Assembly (NCBI RefSeq): GCF_047495875.1
Contig: NC_092497.1
Location: 69,702,511 to 69,766,510, forward strand
Reading direction: 5' to 3'
DNA length: 64,000 bases
Origin: Pithys albifrons albifrons
Taxonomy: Eukaryota > Chordata > Aves > Passeriformes > Thamnophilidae
The notes under the pieces were generated by a model. The model searched no databases. It saw nothing but the letters and a program-made list of their open reading frames with translations, and had not been told where the DNA came from. Both the position numbers and the translations under genes were made by a program. Below, piece by piece: positions 37,010-50,350 of this stretch. Position 1 is the first letter of the stretch. Every line of letters starts with the position of its first letter.

Positions 37010-38636
37010 AATCACAGAATCATACAATCCATTGGGTTGGAAAAGACCTCCAAGATCATCCACTCCAACCCTTGGTCCAACTCCAGTCCATTTACTAGAT
37101 CATGGCACTCACTGCCACGTCCAATCTCAGTTTAAAAATCTCCAGGGATGGGGAATCCACCACCTCTCTGGGCAGCCCATTCCAATGCCTGACTACTCTC
37201 TCTGCAAAGAATTTTTTTCTGATATCCAACTTAAATTTCCCCTGGCAGAGCTTAAGCCTGTGCCCCCTTGTCCTACTGCTGAGTGCCTGGCAGAAGGGAC
37301 CAACCCCCACCTGGCTATAACTTCCTTCAGGTAGTTACAGACAGCGATGAGGTCACCTCTGAGCCTCCTCTTCTCCAGGCTAAACAACCCCAGCTCCCTC
37401 AGCCTCTCCCCATAGGGCTTGTGCTCCAGTCCCTTCACCAGCCTTGTTGTTCTTCTCTGGACTCGCTCCAGCACCTCAATATCCTTTCTGAACTGAGGGG
37501 CCCAGAATTGAACACAATACTCAAGGTGTGGCCTCACCAATGCAGAGTACAGGGGAAGGATCACTTCCCTGGTCCTGCTGGCCACGCTAGTTTTGATACA
37601 GGACAGGATCCCATTGGCCTTCTTGGCCACCTGGGCACACTCTTGGCTCATGTTGAGCTTCCTGTCAATTAGTACCCCCACGTCCCTTTCTGCCTGGCTG
37701 CTCTCCAGCCACTCTGTGTCCAGCCTGTAGCGCTGCAGGGGGTTGTTGTGGCCAAAGTGCAGGACCCGGCACTTGGCCTTATTGAACTTCATCCCATTGG
37801 AATCAGCCCATCTCTCCAGTCTATCCAGATCCCTCTGCAGAGCCCTCTTGCCTTCCAGCAGGTCAACACTCCCTCCCAACTTGGTGTCATCAGCAAATTT
37901 GCTGATGATGGACTCAATCCCCTCATCTAAATCATCAAGAAAGATGTTAAACTGGACTGGACCCAAGACAGACCCCTGGGGAACACCACTGGTGACCGGT
38001 CGCCAGCTGGATGCAGCTCCGTTCACCAGCACTCTCTGGGCCCGACCCTCCAGCCAGCTCTTAATCCAGGAGAGGGTACACTTGTCCAGGCCATGGGCTA
38101 CCAGCTTTTCCAGGAGTTTATTATGGGAGACAGTATCAAAGGACTTGCTGAAGTCCAGATAGACCACATTCACAGCCTTCCCCTCATCCACCAGGTGGGT
38201 CACCTGATCATAAAAGGAGATCAGGTTGGTCAGACAGGACCTGCCCCTCCTAAACCCATGCTGGCTGGGTCTAATCCCTTGTCCACCCTGAAGGTGCTGT
38301 GTGATTGCACTCAGGATGATCTGCTCCATAACTCTGCCAGGCACCAAGGTCAGGCTGACAGGCCTGTAGTTGCCAGGGTCCTGCTTGCAGCCCTTTTTGT
38401 GGACTGGGGTGACATTGGCCAACCTCCAATCATCTGGGACCTCCCCAGAAAGCCAGGACTGTTGGAAGATGATGGAGAGCGGTTTGGCAAGCTCTTCTGC
38501 CAGCTCCCTCATCACCCTGGGATGGATCCTGTCTGGTCCCATAGACTTGTGAGGATCCAGTTGACTCAGTAAGTCACTAACTATATCCTTCTGGAATACA
38601 GGAGGGCTATTCAGCTCACTCTCTCTGTCCAGCAGC
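37010..38636 (-). mobile_element. 5'-truncated CR1 LINE with unbroken reverse transcriptase
   Basis: The youngest-looking CR1 in the window. The 3' end at 37010 reads GATTGTATGATTCTGTGATT on the minus strand, and the 5' break is near 38636. The element retains about 1.6 kb, so it lacks ORF1 and the endonuclease part of ORF2. Confidence 0.96.
37193..38542 (-). CDS. CR1 ORF2 reverse transcriptase (C-terminal part, open)
   Basis: A single frame of 449 codons with no stop. It starts near [11 protein letters not shown], has the reverse-transcriptase blocks [39 protein letters not shown] and the catalytic FADD in [12 protein letters not shown], and ends in the CR1-specific C-terminal region. The frame is open upstream of the Met for about 28 codons to a stop at the 5' break. 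CR1 normally has an endonuclease domain before this, which is missing, so it could not retrotranspose on its own. Confidence 0.92.
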   Translation of the reverse strand: MGPDRIHPRVMRELAEELAKPLSIIFQQSWLSGEVPDDWRLANVTPVHKKGCKQDPGNYRPVSLTLVPGRVMEQIILSAITQHLQGGQGIRPSQHGFRRGRSCLTNLISFYDQVTHLVDEGKAVNVVYLDFSKSFDTVSHNKLLEKLVAHGLDKCTLSWIKSWLEGRAQRVLVNGAASSWRPVTSGVPQGSVLGPVQFNIFLDDLDEGIESIISKFADDTKLGGSVDLLEGKRALQRDLDRLERWADSNGMKFNKAKCRVLHFGHNNPLQRYRLDTEWLESSQAERDVGVLIDRKLNMSQECAQVAKKANGILSCIKTSVASRTREVILPLYSALVRPHLEYCVQFWAPQFRKDIEVLERVQRRTTRLVKGLEHKPYGERLRELGLFSLEKRRLRGDLIAVCNYLKEVIARWGLVPSARHSAVGQGGTGLSSARGNLSWISEKNSLQRE

Positions 38637-41600
38637 TACCACAATGCTTACCTATTACAGTGTAATCAACAATCCTCAGTAAGTCTCATTACAGACACAC
38701 CACTGTGCAACTGCTGATATCAATACTTCCCAGAGATGACCTCAAACGGGGGAACAGAACATGTTTACCTCATACTAAAAATTATTCAGTGCCAGTTTTG
38801 ACTATAACTAATAAATAAAAAAAAAAAAAGATGAAAGGGGCATTAATATGAGCATCTTGGGTTTTAACCTTACCCTGTCTTCCTGAAGTTAAAAAATCTC
38901 TTGACTACACAGCTGGTTACTCATTCATACAGAATGCAATGGCAGCTGCCGCATAGTTAGTACCACAAAATTCTATTTAGAGTGAAAGGCAATTTAAGTG
39001 ATTTTTCTTAACTAGTTCATTTCCTCTATAAGAAGGTCTTGCTGCAGTAACAGTAATTCTAACAACCCTATTTGTGGTAACGTGGTTGTCACTTTGGAAC
39101 TCAAAGTCTACAGATATCTTCTGATCTATCAGCAGTACTAACTACAGTAACAGAAGAGACCATTAAAAGTCAACATTAGCAAGAGTTAAGTGTGTCTGCA
39201 ACATAGGGTTAAAGCCATGACTTTTGTCCAAACTATAGCATGTTCACTCAGTTCCAACTCTTCTAGAAACAATTTCTTTTCTTGTTAACAGAAAAGCATT
39301 GTCTTACGGGCATAGCAACTCAACTTCATTACTAGTATAAAATTAATTAATTCTTAACTTATTTATAAATGTGTTCTGAAGAGTTTGTTCTTTCCACCAG
39401 AAAAAAGTCAGCCACAGAGATGAAGACCTAACACAGAAATACAGTATCACATTCAGACTAAGTGTCACATTAAATTACACTAAGCAGAATCCAATCTTGA
39501 CTTAACCAGCCAGTAAGCTAAAGCGTTAGTTCTTCCTAGGCTACTTACAGGCAAACATCCTCATTTGAGGCTATGAGGATAACTCTTACCAAGACAGAAA
39601 CCCTCCCCCCAGGTGACACAAAAGTTTCATTACAGTAAGAATTAACGTCTTAACATCCTCCTTAAATTTTGCTAATGTGTCAAGTGTCCATAGGAGTCTA
39701 TGGCTTTTCTTCTTCAGTCAAGACTCTGCATCTTCAATTCTTCATCCAGTCTATCCCCAAGCAGAGCATGGTACCTATTCAGGCATTGAAGGACAGCTGC
39801 AGGATCCAGAAGAGACACACCAAATAGCCTACACAGGTGCACTGAAAGCAGCATATAGACGTCGTAACATTTACTTACACATTGAACCTTGTCAGAAAGA
39901 TGCAGTTCCACCCTTCAACATGCACACTCCCCATATAGCTTACTGATGTCATGGGGAATTTATAGCCTTTGAAAGTTCTAGATGAAATGTAGTAACAAGG
40001 ACAGAGTAAACACACAGTTGTTACCTGATTTGTCACTTCTTCTGCCCAAAGGGTACCACAAACCTAAGGATACAGTATGTCAGTGCCTGGAGGCAACTGC
40101 TTGTAGACACACACTCTCTCCTTCTCAGCCTCTGACACTTGGCATTACGTACTCATGGACAATCACACCACTGGTTCTTTTACAGTAATGGAAATCCCAC
40201 ATCACACACAATGGTCCAATCTAAAGCATTGAACCTCCCTCTACGTGTCTCTTCCTTCCACAAGCACCCAGAGACACAAAACAGAAGAAAAGCCAAAGAT
40301 GTTGCATGAGGCATAGAGAACTTCTTCTAATTACACAAAGAGAAGTATCAGTCAGGCAATTATTCCAGGCTACCGGGAAACTATGTCATAACTCATCTTT
40401 GCCTGTTGTTGGCATCCTTATCTATTTTCACTATAGCTTGCAGTCATTATATATTAGAAAGTTTTTATCAATTTGTGGAAGCTGTTGTAAAATGTTCTGA
40501 AATCTCACACAGACCTTTTTACTAATTCTTCAGACAATGCAAACATTTATCAAAGGCTGAGTATTTTTCAATGTAAGAAAGATACATTTTAATAGTTGAA
40601 GAAATTGGCCTAATGATCAGTTAGGTAGCTTCCAGATCTCACTACACATAAAAAGACTAAGTGCTACACTAAGGTATGATCAGTACAGATACAAACCACA
40701 AAACTCACACAGAGATAACCTTTCTAGCATAAAGCTGCTTTATTTTCAATACAACACAGACCAGAGCTAAAACAAACACCAAAGACCAGAGACAAAAGTT
40801 TCAGCCAAGGATAAGAGAAGCGTGTTTCAGAGATGATTGCAGAAGCAAGCTCTGTATCCTGTGTTGCTATCAAGAGACATAACCTCAGTTTCCCCTTCTT
40901 GCACTCCACCTCTCCTTTTAACACTAGACAACTTTCACAAATGTAAAGCAACACACACCTGAAAGTTACATGGATTTAGCAGCAGCAACAACAACAAGAA
41001 GAAAATCAAAACTAAGACAAAATACTCATCAGTTCTTTCAGGGATGTCAGGTGAGTTCCCTTCTCTGGGCCACTGGAGTAACACATATACAGAAACATTG
41101 AGGAGCGGCAACTCTTAAAACTATTCAGCGAAAGCACAAAAGCCCTTTCCTAGTACCCAACCCCTAGTCCTTCTCCCCACGACCTTTTTTTTTTTCACTT
41201 CTTCTTCAATTGTGCCCATACACAGGTCTCTGTGATGACATACATGTAAGCTGAGTATCTTGGCTGATTCAGCACAAAATCCCCAAAGCAAGGCACCATG
41301 GGCATAGAGCTGCACAGTCAATTCAGTAATTACTTGCCTACTTTTCCGTAGAGACAGGAACAAACTCCCCTTCACTGATGCCCATTACTATTTAACGCTA
41401 AAAGCTCACTTTTTGACTGCTCCAGTGTACAAACTCACAACAAGCAGTTACTCAGAAAGCAAGAGTCTTCCATAGTGGAACTCTGAACTGCAGAAGAGAA
41501 TAAAGACAGCATGATTTTTAGGAAGACCTTCCTACCTGAGACCTGACTTGTGACATTAGCATGACTCTATACTTCTGTTTCTAGTTCACAAAAAAAGAAC

Positions 41601-42426
41601 AAAGTTGGGAAACCTTCATTTGGGTTGCACTTCCACTCCAAGCATATAACTTGATCTACTCAAACAGCAACTAAAAATCCCAAATAAGTGAAATGGACTT
41701 TTAAGCAGCTTATGATATCTTTTTTTTTTTAATTAGAACTTAAGACTTACTTAATGTCACTTGCTGAGAAATATCCTCAGTGTGAAGCGCAACTATACAA
41801 CTTTGGCCATCCCTTCAACTCAGCACGACCTGAATTTTTATGGTTCACATTTAGCAGAAGACATGGCATTTTGACAAAGCATCAAACCAAGCATGCCACC
41901 TTCTAGAACTGAATGCCCATAAGCCACCCTGTATTTTCCAGAGCTGTAAATGTATACAGCCCTTTAATCCAAATTGCATTAAAAGACACAGACACCTAGC
42001 TGCTGCTCAATGTCTCTTTCCCAAGGTTTTAAGGAGACTTTGCTTAAGCTTAGTAGAACACACACCTTAACAGAGCCAGTTACTACAGTGGTGTCAAGCA
42101 GCAGTACATAGGCAGATACGTTTAACTGGATTTTCCAGAGTTGCATGGTTTTGCTGCCAAGATTCTCCACCTGGACACTGCACAGATTTAAATATTCTTT
42201 AGTACTACATTTAAGTCATGAAGTCTTAGCTTAAAGTTCTTCCCACTGGTTCAAATAACACACTCAAATTTAGGTGCACTGCTTTGTCTCCAAAGTTTAG
42301 TTCCTCAGCTTTTCACATTTCCCTTGACAAAGAACACAGTAGTTAACATTATAAGTTTATCATCTATTAATACAAAATTTAGATTAAAATGGCTCAAACA
42401 CCCCCATTCTGCTCTAGTGCAGTTAA
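38637..42426. other. TTC39B intron 1 segment
   Basis: AT-rich sequence with short A-runs (for example 38816-38832) and no recognisable repeat family or gene. An exon-like stretch near 39777-39832 (minus strand) has splice-like ends but does not fit the TTC39B frame. Confidence 0.6.
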
Positions 42427-42431
42427 GAGAA

Positions 42432-43057
42432 TGTGCTGGTTTAAAGGTGAACCAGCAGGGGAAATGAACTCACCACAAGAGAGGGATTATAAGTCAGACC
42501 TAAAATTTAATAATATTAAAATAAAAACACTGACACAAAAGGGAAATTGCTTTCAACTCACAAAACCCCAGCAGTATAACCCAGTGTCCTGGGGTGCAAA
42601 CCCAAGGGGGTTTGTTTGCCCTTGTGCTGAGACCCTTGTGGCTCCCCCAAGTCCAGAGCAAAAGGAAATGAAAAACCTGTTGGTGCAGGCGAGGGCTGTG
42701 GTCTGGGCAAGAGCGGGGATCTCCTCCTGTCAAGGTCCTGCTGCGCCTCTGAATCTGACGAGAAGTTACCAAAGTCTTCTTACCCACCACTTATGTACCC
42801 TCAGGGAGCCCCCAGTCCCTCCTCCTGGGCGGGGACTCACACAATGGGTGATTAACTCTGGGAGCCAGGGGGTATTGAACTGTTGATGGCCCATTAGCAG
42901 CTCCGCACCCTCAGGCTGAGTGTAAAGGTGATAATGACTCCCTGGGCAGCTGCTGCTAATGGCCCATTGTCCTTGGGGAATGAATAGAGGGGGTAGAATA
43001 CACAGCTTTGATCACCCCCACACAGTGTCAGCTGGTCCCTCCTGCTCAACTAGGACA
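42432..43057 (-). mobile_element. Solo LTR (family 2) with perfect 5-bp target duplication
   Basis: The minus strand reads TGTCCTAGTTGAGCAGG to ACCTTTAAACCAGCACA. GAGAA occurs on both sides (42427-42431 and 43058-43062). The element is homologous at its ends to 22876-23575 and inverted relative to it. A 5-bp duplication is the class III (ERVL-like) pattern in many vertebrates. No proviral interior is present, so the internal part was lost by LTR-LTR recombination. Confidence 0.93.
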
Positions 43058-43358
43058 GAGAATTATGTTTCAAAATATTTTTCTTCATGGGAAGAGCCTA
43101 AAAACTTGTACTTCATCAAGTATTCAATTGTGCTACAGTTTATTAAAAAAGTCAAAAAGCAAGTGCTTCACATCCCATATTACCTATGACTCTTTTCAGT
43201 CATTATTTGCAAATGTTTTTGTGATAAATTTTGTGATAAATTACTGTCTCCCCAAAGCGATATTGGAAAGTTTTGTAGAGAATGTTACTTCAGTTTCTTC
43301 AGCAGCTTCTAGCTAAGTGAGTTAGAAAAACTCTAAAGATCTGTGTAAAATGCTTCAC

Positions 43359-43936
43359 TGTGCTGGTTTTGGCAGGGGTAGAGCTAATTTTCTTCATGGT
43401 GGCTGGTTAGGGACTATGTTCTGGACTTACGCTGAAAACAAGGATGACAACATAGAGATGTTTTTGCTATTGCTGAGCAGGGCTTGCACAGAGCCAAGGC
43501 TTCTTCTCTTTCCATACTGCCACACTGGCAAGGGGGTTGGGGGTGAATGGGAGGCTGGGAGGAGACACAGCCAGGATAGGTGACCCAAACTGACCAAAGG
43601 GATATTCCATATTATATGACATTGTGTGAAGTGAGAAGAAGAAGGAAGAGGGGGAACATTTGGAGTGATCGTGTTTGTCTTTCCAACTCACTATTATGTG
43701 TAATGGGGCCCTGCTCTCATGGAGATGGCTGAATATCTACTTGTCCACGGGAAGCAGTGAACTAATTCCTTGTTTTGCTTTGCTTGTATACATGGCTCAT
43801 GCTTTCACTGTTAAACTGTCTTTATCTCAACCTACCACTTCTCTGCCTTTTACCCTTCCAATTCTGACTCCCACGCTGGAGGAGCAAGTGAGCAGCTGGG
43901 CGGTGCTTCATTGCTGGCTGGAGTTAAACCACAACA
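43359..43936 (+). mobile_element. Solo LTR (family 1)
   Basis: Plus strand, starting TGTGCTGGTTTTGGCAGGGG and ending TTAAACCACAACA. It has a TATA-like ATTATATGAC near 43611 and an AACTGTCTTTATCTCAACC stretch before the 3' end. It matches the minus-strand copy at 5936-6516 along its length. Flanks are TTCAC and CTCAC, a probable 5-bp duplication with one substitution. Confidence 0.9.
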
Positions 43937-45777
43937 CTCACCTAAAAAGACAAGACCCTTTACCAAACCCACAACTGCTAATTCTACATGTCCATAGTAC
44001 TTCCAGTGGAAAGCTCTGGTTTTGCCACAGTATCTGAGAGTAGCCATTTAACAGTGAATTAGTATTCATACTACTAAACAAAAAAAAATTTTTTCCAGCC
44101 CTGGAAACTTCCTAAATTTGCCTAAGGGAACAAAAAACCCAACCTGACACAGACAAGAAGTTCAGCTAGCTGCTTCATCGGAATTGGTAACAACAGTCCT
44201 AAGGAAGAGAATCCATATAAAATATTTTCTTCCTAGTCCCTTATTTCTTGGTGAAAATAAAAGCCAGAGTGACATATTGTACCTCTAGAATCACTATAAT
44301 CACACTTCCCTCAACTAAAACTAATAGGAATATTTGTTCTTTTCTCTGCCCACCTACTACTAGTTACAACCAAGTATTCCTATTCACCTACCAAACACTA
44401 CTAGTTTTCAGAACAACTACTACTGCCAACAGTTGCCAGACACAAAATTCCTACCTTCTGAAATAGGTTTTCTGCAAACCTCCTCTCTGATGGATGATAG
44501 CTGTCCTCATACACCCTTCAGTAAGAGGATTTCTGGAGAGCAAGAAAGTGTGTGATGTTGACTTCTGGGGACAAGAAGAAATCAAAGCAGCGCTATGCAC
44601 CCAAACACTGGCTTGCAAAAGTTTATATACCATTTATGCACATAAGAGAAGAAAAAAAACCCCATGATACACTTACTGATTCAGAACAATAAAATATCAT
44701 TTTATTTAGATTATCTTTCCTTACTGTGTGGTAGCAACATTTCTTCCTCACGAAGGAATAAGGTAACAGGCAAGTCTTTACTCACTCGCTAAGAAAACTT
44801 TACTTTTAGCACCTCATATTTGGGCGTGAGTCCACAGGTCTGTGATATTTACTTACTATGGACCTAGCTGAAATGCTCTTTGAACCTCAGAGGGCTTAGA
44901 AAAGCAGAAGGCATTTCTAGCAGTCACACACAAATTCTCACATTTCTGACTACACAGACACCTGATCAGCTATGGCACAAGAGTGGCCATGTCCAGGTTC
45001 TAATCAGAACACACAATCAAAAGCAGCACAAATCCATATCTGAAAGATGATTATCAGGTCTTTAGCTGTACTATTTTTCTCCCTTTCCAAAATGAGTCCA
45101 ATGATCCACCATTTCTGCTCCCCCTAACATAATATTGTTTCTACTAATCCAGAAGAAACAGCATGTATTAAAATTACTGCCAACCACACGGACATGGTGT
45201 GCCAGGTTGTATTTCTGCCAGCCTGTCCACCAGCAACTGTTATCTCCACCTTCTGTGCTGGTGTAACACAGGAAGAGAAAGCCATACCACTTGTAATAGC
45301 AAGAAAAGTTTCAAATACATACTTATGGTTAGGTAAGCTATAGGAGACTTACTTAACAGGACAGGAGGCATAAGATCAGACATGCTTATCATCTACTTGT
45401 ATATTGAGTCATCCCGTTCTGTGCTACTAAGTAACATGTGGTCTGCCAAGAAGTAACTAAGTACAGTTCTCTTTCAACACGCAACCTCTTTGCCAAGTGA
45501 GTGGCCCAACAAGAACATTCATCCAAGCCATGGCATCAACCTCTAGCAGTTCCAACAAGCCCCAGGTCTAGATTATTTTCCAAGCATACTGGCACCAGCA
45601 TGTCAACATAAGAACAAACATTTGCAGAACCAAACATGCTTTCAAAACATCCTAATTCTCACACAGATTGACTGGAAGTACAAGAACCAATCCATCCCCC
45701 TGTAGGTTTATGTATGAAACAGAACTGTCTTTCCATATAGGATGTGGCTAAAACAGAACTGTCTTTTCAAGGTTGAG

Positions 45778-45926
45778 AATGTCCCAACCTTGGCAGAATT
45801 AAAGGCAAATTTGGATAAGGCCTTGATCAATGTCATCTAGTGGTAGGTGTCCCTGCCCTTGGCAAGTGGCCTTGGGACTATATGTCTCTTCCAACCCCTT
45901 GGCATTCTTTGATTGTATGATTCTAC
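45778..45926 (+). mobile_element. CR1 3'-end relic
   Basis: The last 150 bp of a CR1-type element: AAATTTGGATAAGGCCTTG, TGGTAGGTGTCCCTGCCC, CTCTTCCAACCCCTTGG and the terminal TTGATTGTATGATTCTAC. Confidence 0.85.
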
Positions 45927-47546
45927 AGTGAATAGCAAGATTTTAGCTAGAACTATCAAGATAATTGTACCTGTAAAGGTAGTAACTTTCACTTCTAGAA
46001 GTCATGGCTACATTAAAAGATATCAGATGCTACTTCCCACAAAAGAATAGCAAAAGTTCAATATACAAAGAAACCCCAAAACCTTACCAAAAAAAGCTGA
46101 CTCTTCCTTTAGGTTTTGCTATTTTCTATACATATGCAAATAAATACCACCTCACATAAGTCCCTCTCAAAAAAAAAAAAAACCAAAAACATAAGCCTCA
46201 GAAAAGAGAAGCAAATTTGTCTTCTCAAATTCATGTCATAGGTACTTAGCTCTTACACTTTATGCCAGTTCTGCCTCCCTAAGAGGCACCCAATGCTTTT
46301 CACAGTAACCTCACCTTTTCCTGTAACTGCTGTACCTTTTATCTTTTACTCTGAGGAAAAAGAGTCCATAGGTTAACCAAAGTGAACTTTAAATAAGAAA
46401 ATCTAATTGGAACACTATACAGTCTTCCTTTTACCCTCCAGGAAATAAATAGAGACTTGTTTTTTTATCTACTCAGCTTTCAAGATATGGTTACAGTCAA
46501 CCAAGGGGCTCAAATGCATGACTCTAGGAAGCCAAACATGAAATGGAAAAACATGAACAGTAAAAACAAGCCATCTCAGAACAACACAGGTAATATAAAA
46601 TTGGAGTACAAGTCCTTACTTTGAATAGGTAGTCACAAGGAAAAATAGTACCTCTTAGCAGGTATATCTACAGGGAAAACAAAGTTCATTTGAAATTAAG
46701 AACCTCAGAACCTTGGAAGGAGAGACAGCAACTTAATTTCATTTAATAAAGAAGAAATTACTAGTCATGTTTAGTTTTCCCATGGTCTCATCTGTGCTGC
46801 TGAAATAGCTTATCCCTCATCTTAGATATAGGTGTGCTCTTACAGTAGGCAAGACCAACAGAGAATCAGGAAAAACAGATGAGCAAGACTTTGGAAAAGG
46901 CAGACAAAAGCAGTACATATTTTGCCTTTTTTCGTTGACCAAGGACTACTTCTCAAAGAAACAAAACCATACAAGTCAGATTAAGATTTCAAAAAAACAA
47001 AAAACAGCCTTCTTGAGAGGAAGCACTCCCACTATCCCTTCCCAGCTCCGTATTTCCAACACATTCTTCACTTTTTAAAGTAAAGATTTCACAGTATCTT
47101 GTTTCCAGCTTCTCAAAGTCTCTGTGGGACTGCAGCTACCACTGTTTCTCACCACTGAGACTCTTCTTCCAGGCTCAAATTACCAAGCAAAACTTGTGAA
47201 GAGTTCTCAGCAGAAGCACATAAGAGACAACAGCCAGTGCTGCATGGCTGTATAATTTATTCTAAAGTGCATTATTTTATTAAGTTTCTGATGTAAAGAA
47301 GCACACTCCCAACAAGTTCTTTGATCTAAAGTGCAGCAGCTGCTACAGCAGTGGATGAAACGCTTGAGCATTTAAACCAAGTACTAACCGGCTTTTGAGT
47401 TAAAGGCGATGCTGGTTTCATTTGAAATTAGCCCTGAAGATAAACTGTCCAGGCTGATAAAGCCAGCCTGCACAGCGTTTATCCCTGCTTGGGCAGTTCA
47501 AGGGAGTACAACACGCATCATAAGACCTTCATTACCTAAATTTTCC

Positions 47547-47795
47547 TTAATAGCTTAGTTTAGAGATAAGGCACAGATTAACTGAATTGACCAAGCTGCC
47601 CTTAATACAAGCCTGCCATGGCCTGTACCCACAACTAAGCCAGCAAATAAGTTCTACACAGATGCTCATCACCCCCCACACACCGTACCCCCATCCCCTC
47701 AGCTGGGCTGTGTTTCCACCCTGGAGCAGTCTGTTCCAGGTGTACCTGACACCTCTCCAACTGAAAGTGAACTGTGGCCTACTTTGTGCTGTCAA
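47547..47795 (-). pseudogene. Retroviral reverse transcriptase fragment
   Basis: SRPQFTFSWRGVRYTWNRLL is a recognisable reverse-transcriptase palm segment of the retroviral (not CR1) type. It is followed by out-of-frame sequence. The catalytic YxDD region is not present in readable form. Confidence 0.7.
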
Positions 47796-48123
47796 AGGGC
47801 TTGGGGAAAACGCATTAGCAATATCAACTGCAGCATACCACTTGGCTGCCTTTGACTCCAGCTCTTACTGAAGTTTCAACATGTTCACTACAGCAGCACT
47901 CAGTGGTGGCATGACTTCATTCAGGCCATGCTAGTCTACTGTTAGTCTACACTCTCCGTTACACTTCTTTAACTGCCCATGTCAGGCTATCAGAGGGTAA
48001 GTGGGTCCTGCTGACCCCTCCTTGGCTCTAGAGTCAACAGATCAGCTTCTGGATGAGAATCACAGAGTATATGATGCTAGTGTGCTACTGATGCCAGTGT
48101 ACTCTTGAGACAGCAATCATCAT

Positions 48124-48321
48124 CTATTCCTCTTTGACCGTTAGAAGCTCCACAACAGAAGGGTCCTCCAAGAAACTAGGCAAAGTAGACAGATGCTTAG
48201 TCTTCTCCGCCTCCAAGGCAACTAGATCAATCAAAAGCCCACTGGTACCCTTTTGGGCTCTTGAAATACTTTCTCCCAAGGTTGCCTGTGTGATGGGCAC
48301 AGGAGCCTCTGGGACCATCAC
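48124..48321 (-). pseudogene. Retroviral pro-pol linker fragment
   Basis: A 65-codon open segment with ESISRAQKGTSGLLIDLVAL and STLPSFLEDPSVVELL, located between protease and reverse transcriptase and consistent with the connecting region of pol. Assignment is by position and composition. Confidence 0.6.
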
Positions 48322-48380
48322 AGCAAGGTACTCTTGCCACTCATTCCCAGTAAGGCTTACTTACCCTCCAACAGAGTCAG

Positions 48381-48581
48381 CTATTGGGATGGCCCTATCA
48401 CTACAAAAATACAAGTAGGTTCTGCCTCTTTATATCTTGATGGCATTAGGGTACACTGTGCACTGGTGTCTGTTAGAGCCTTATATTCCTCTGGGTCTGA
48501 CATACCATGCCACTGGATCCCAGAGACCAGTAAACCTGGTTGCCTCCCAGGCTTCAGCAGGGCCCCTTCAATACTGAACAT
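48381..48581 (-). pseudogene. Retroviral protease fragment
   Basis: The open segment contains LTDTSAQCTLMPSRY, the active-site loop of a retropepsin in which the usual Gly after D-T is Ser (D38, S40 of this frame). Upstream residues fit the gag-pro boundary of an avian endogenous retrovirus. The frame ends before the flap and C-terminal domain; the next fragment (48124-48321) continues in another frame. Confidence 0.75.
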
Positions 48582-49750
48582 TGGACTATCTACCTATTAC
48601 ATATTTTAAAAAAAGATTAAAATTTCTTCCCTTAGGAGCCGGAGTAAAATCAGCCCTTCCACTCTGGGGAACACTTTTTCCCATTTTTCAGGCAGTTTTT
48701 CAGCCAGCTCCATAGGGACTCCACATTGCCAGAGCTGCTAAGCCACTTCACCCACCATCAGTGCCTCTTTGTCTCCCCATCTCATTAGTACCAATACAAC
48801 AGTGGTGCACTCTGCACAATTTATGACTGCACTGGACTTCATCTGGATCTCTGGGTAACTGCACATTGTTCTGGTCATAATAAATCACCTCTAGGTATTG
48901 AACATGGTGGTCCACTTCCCTCTTGAAGCGATATGTTTACTTCATACTTGACATGAGTCATCTCCAGAGGCTGAGGACTTGTGCCCCTTCTCTAATCGTC
49001 TTGTTAAATGTCCCTTTTTCCAGAAGGCGATCCAAATTGCTTAGCTTCCCTACCCTGTAATTCCAGGCTACTAGCCCTGTTATCCCAGCATCAGAGCAGG
49101 TAGTTAACACAGTGCACACCTGGGTGATAGCTGAAATCTCTTCACACATGCTGTTACCAAAATCTCAGAAAATGTAGAGAACTCTCTGATACCAATGTGG
49201 TTATTCAGAAGGCAAGCTTTCGTAATTGACAGTGCCAGAAGCATGGGGGATTGTTCCACCTGTCATGTGTACTGTCAGAGAAAACCCGTTATTTCATCTA
49301 TACAATGCAGTTATAACAAGTACATGTAATCTTCCAACCTGTTGAGCCAATCTATTTTAAGTTTTCTATCAGAACATCTTGCTTTCTATCACCACACCTA
49401 GGTACAACCTGCACTTTATAGCTGTGTATTCTATAGTTAGACTTAACTTGTTCTAAACCCCTTTGTTCTACTACAGATTTATGTTTTGGTTTTATCTCCT
49501 TGCTTGCTTAGATAAATTCTCCTGTAACAACCTCACAACTTACTCAGGGAGAGGGATCAAATTATTATCTTTTGTTCTGCCTCTTCCTCCTGCTCTTGGA
49601 ATGGTCCTGCTTCATCTTCTTTTGCTATGAACTAACTTCTGTGTCCACACCTTCTGGGGTATAGGAGCGACTGATACCACTAGAGGTTGGTTCAGCTGCA
49701 GTGCCTGCCACTGGGGTTGGAGTACCTACACTGCCTGTCACCTTATTGTC
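48582..49750 (-). pseudogene. gag-like relics
   Basis: Minus-strand frames are short and broken, with a Glu-rich segment near 49580 and a candidate C-terminal gag piece ending at the protease. I can support gag only from its place between LTR and protease; no clear CCHC zinc knuckle was read. Confidence 0.45.
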
Positions 49751-49799
49751 AGATCCAGAAACCTTCTTTTCCCTTTGAAGGTACTGAATAGGACTTTCC

Positions 49800-50350
49800 C
49801 CTCATGAAGCTTCATGTTGGCTCTGACCAATGCCTGCATTGTCTTTCAGGTGTTTTTCAATAACTCCCAGAATAATCTTCTCCATACTTTTACCCAGCAC
49901 TGAAGTGAAACTGACAGGCCTGTAGTTTCCAGGGCCACCCTTGTGGCCCGTCTTGAAAACTGGGACATTAGCCAGATTCCAGTCAACTGGAACCTCTGCA
50001 GATTCCCAAGACCATTCAAAAATCATTGAGAGAGGCCTCACAATGATATCAGCCAGCTCTTTTGAGTGGTCTTGGATGAATCCCACCAGGCCTCATAGAC
50101 TACAGTGTCCAGCTGGGAGTTTATCATGGTCCTCCAGCTCAGGGCACTGGGTCATCCCTTGCCCATCCTCAGTGTTGAAGATGGAGGCAAAGAAAGCACT
50201 GCACATCTCTGCCTTGACTTTGAAGTGACCATCCTCATCCTGTAATGGACTGAAGTCTTTTCTGCACTGCCTTTCGCTATTGACATACCAAAAAACCTAC
50301 TCTTTTTCTTTTATTATCGCCCCACATTTCTGGCCAGCTTCAACTCTAGT
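49800..50350 (-). mobile_element. CR1 LINE fragment inside the provirus
   Basis: A 94-codon frame with CR1 reverse-transcriptase blocks NYRPVSFTSVLGK and WNLANVPVFKTGHKGG, followed toward 50350 by more upstream ORF2 sequence. It is truncated at both ends. It shows a LINE insertion, or a recombination event, in the retroviral leader. Confidence 0.88.

Noticed and set aside
39777..39832. Exon-like minus-strand segment encoding LFGVSLLDPAAVLQCLN in intron 1
   Set aside because: Splice-like ends, but the phase does not fit between TTC39B exons 1 and 2 and no neighbouring exon was found.
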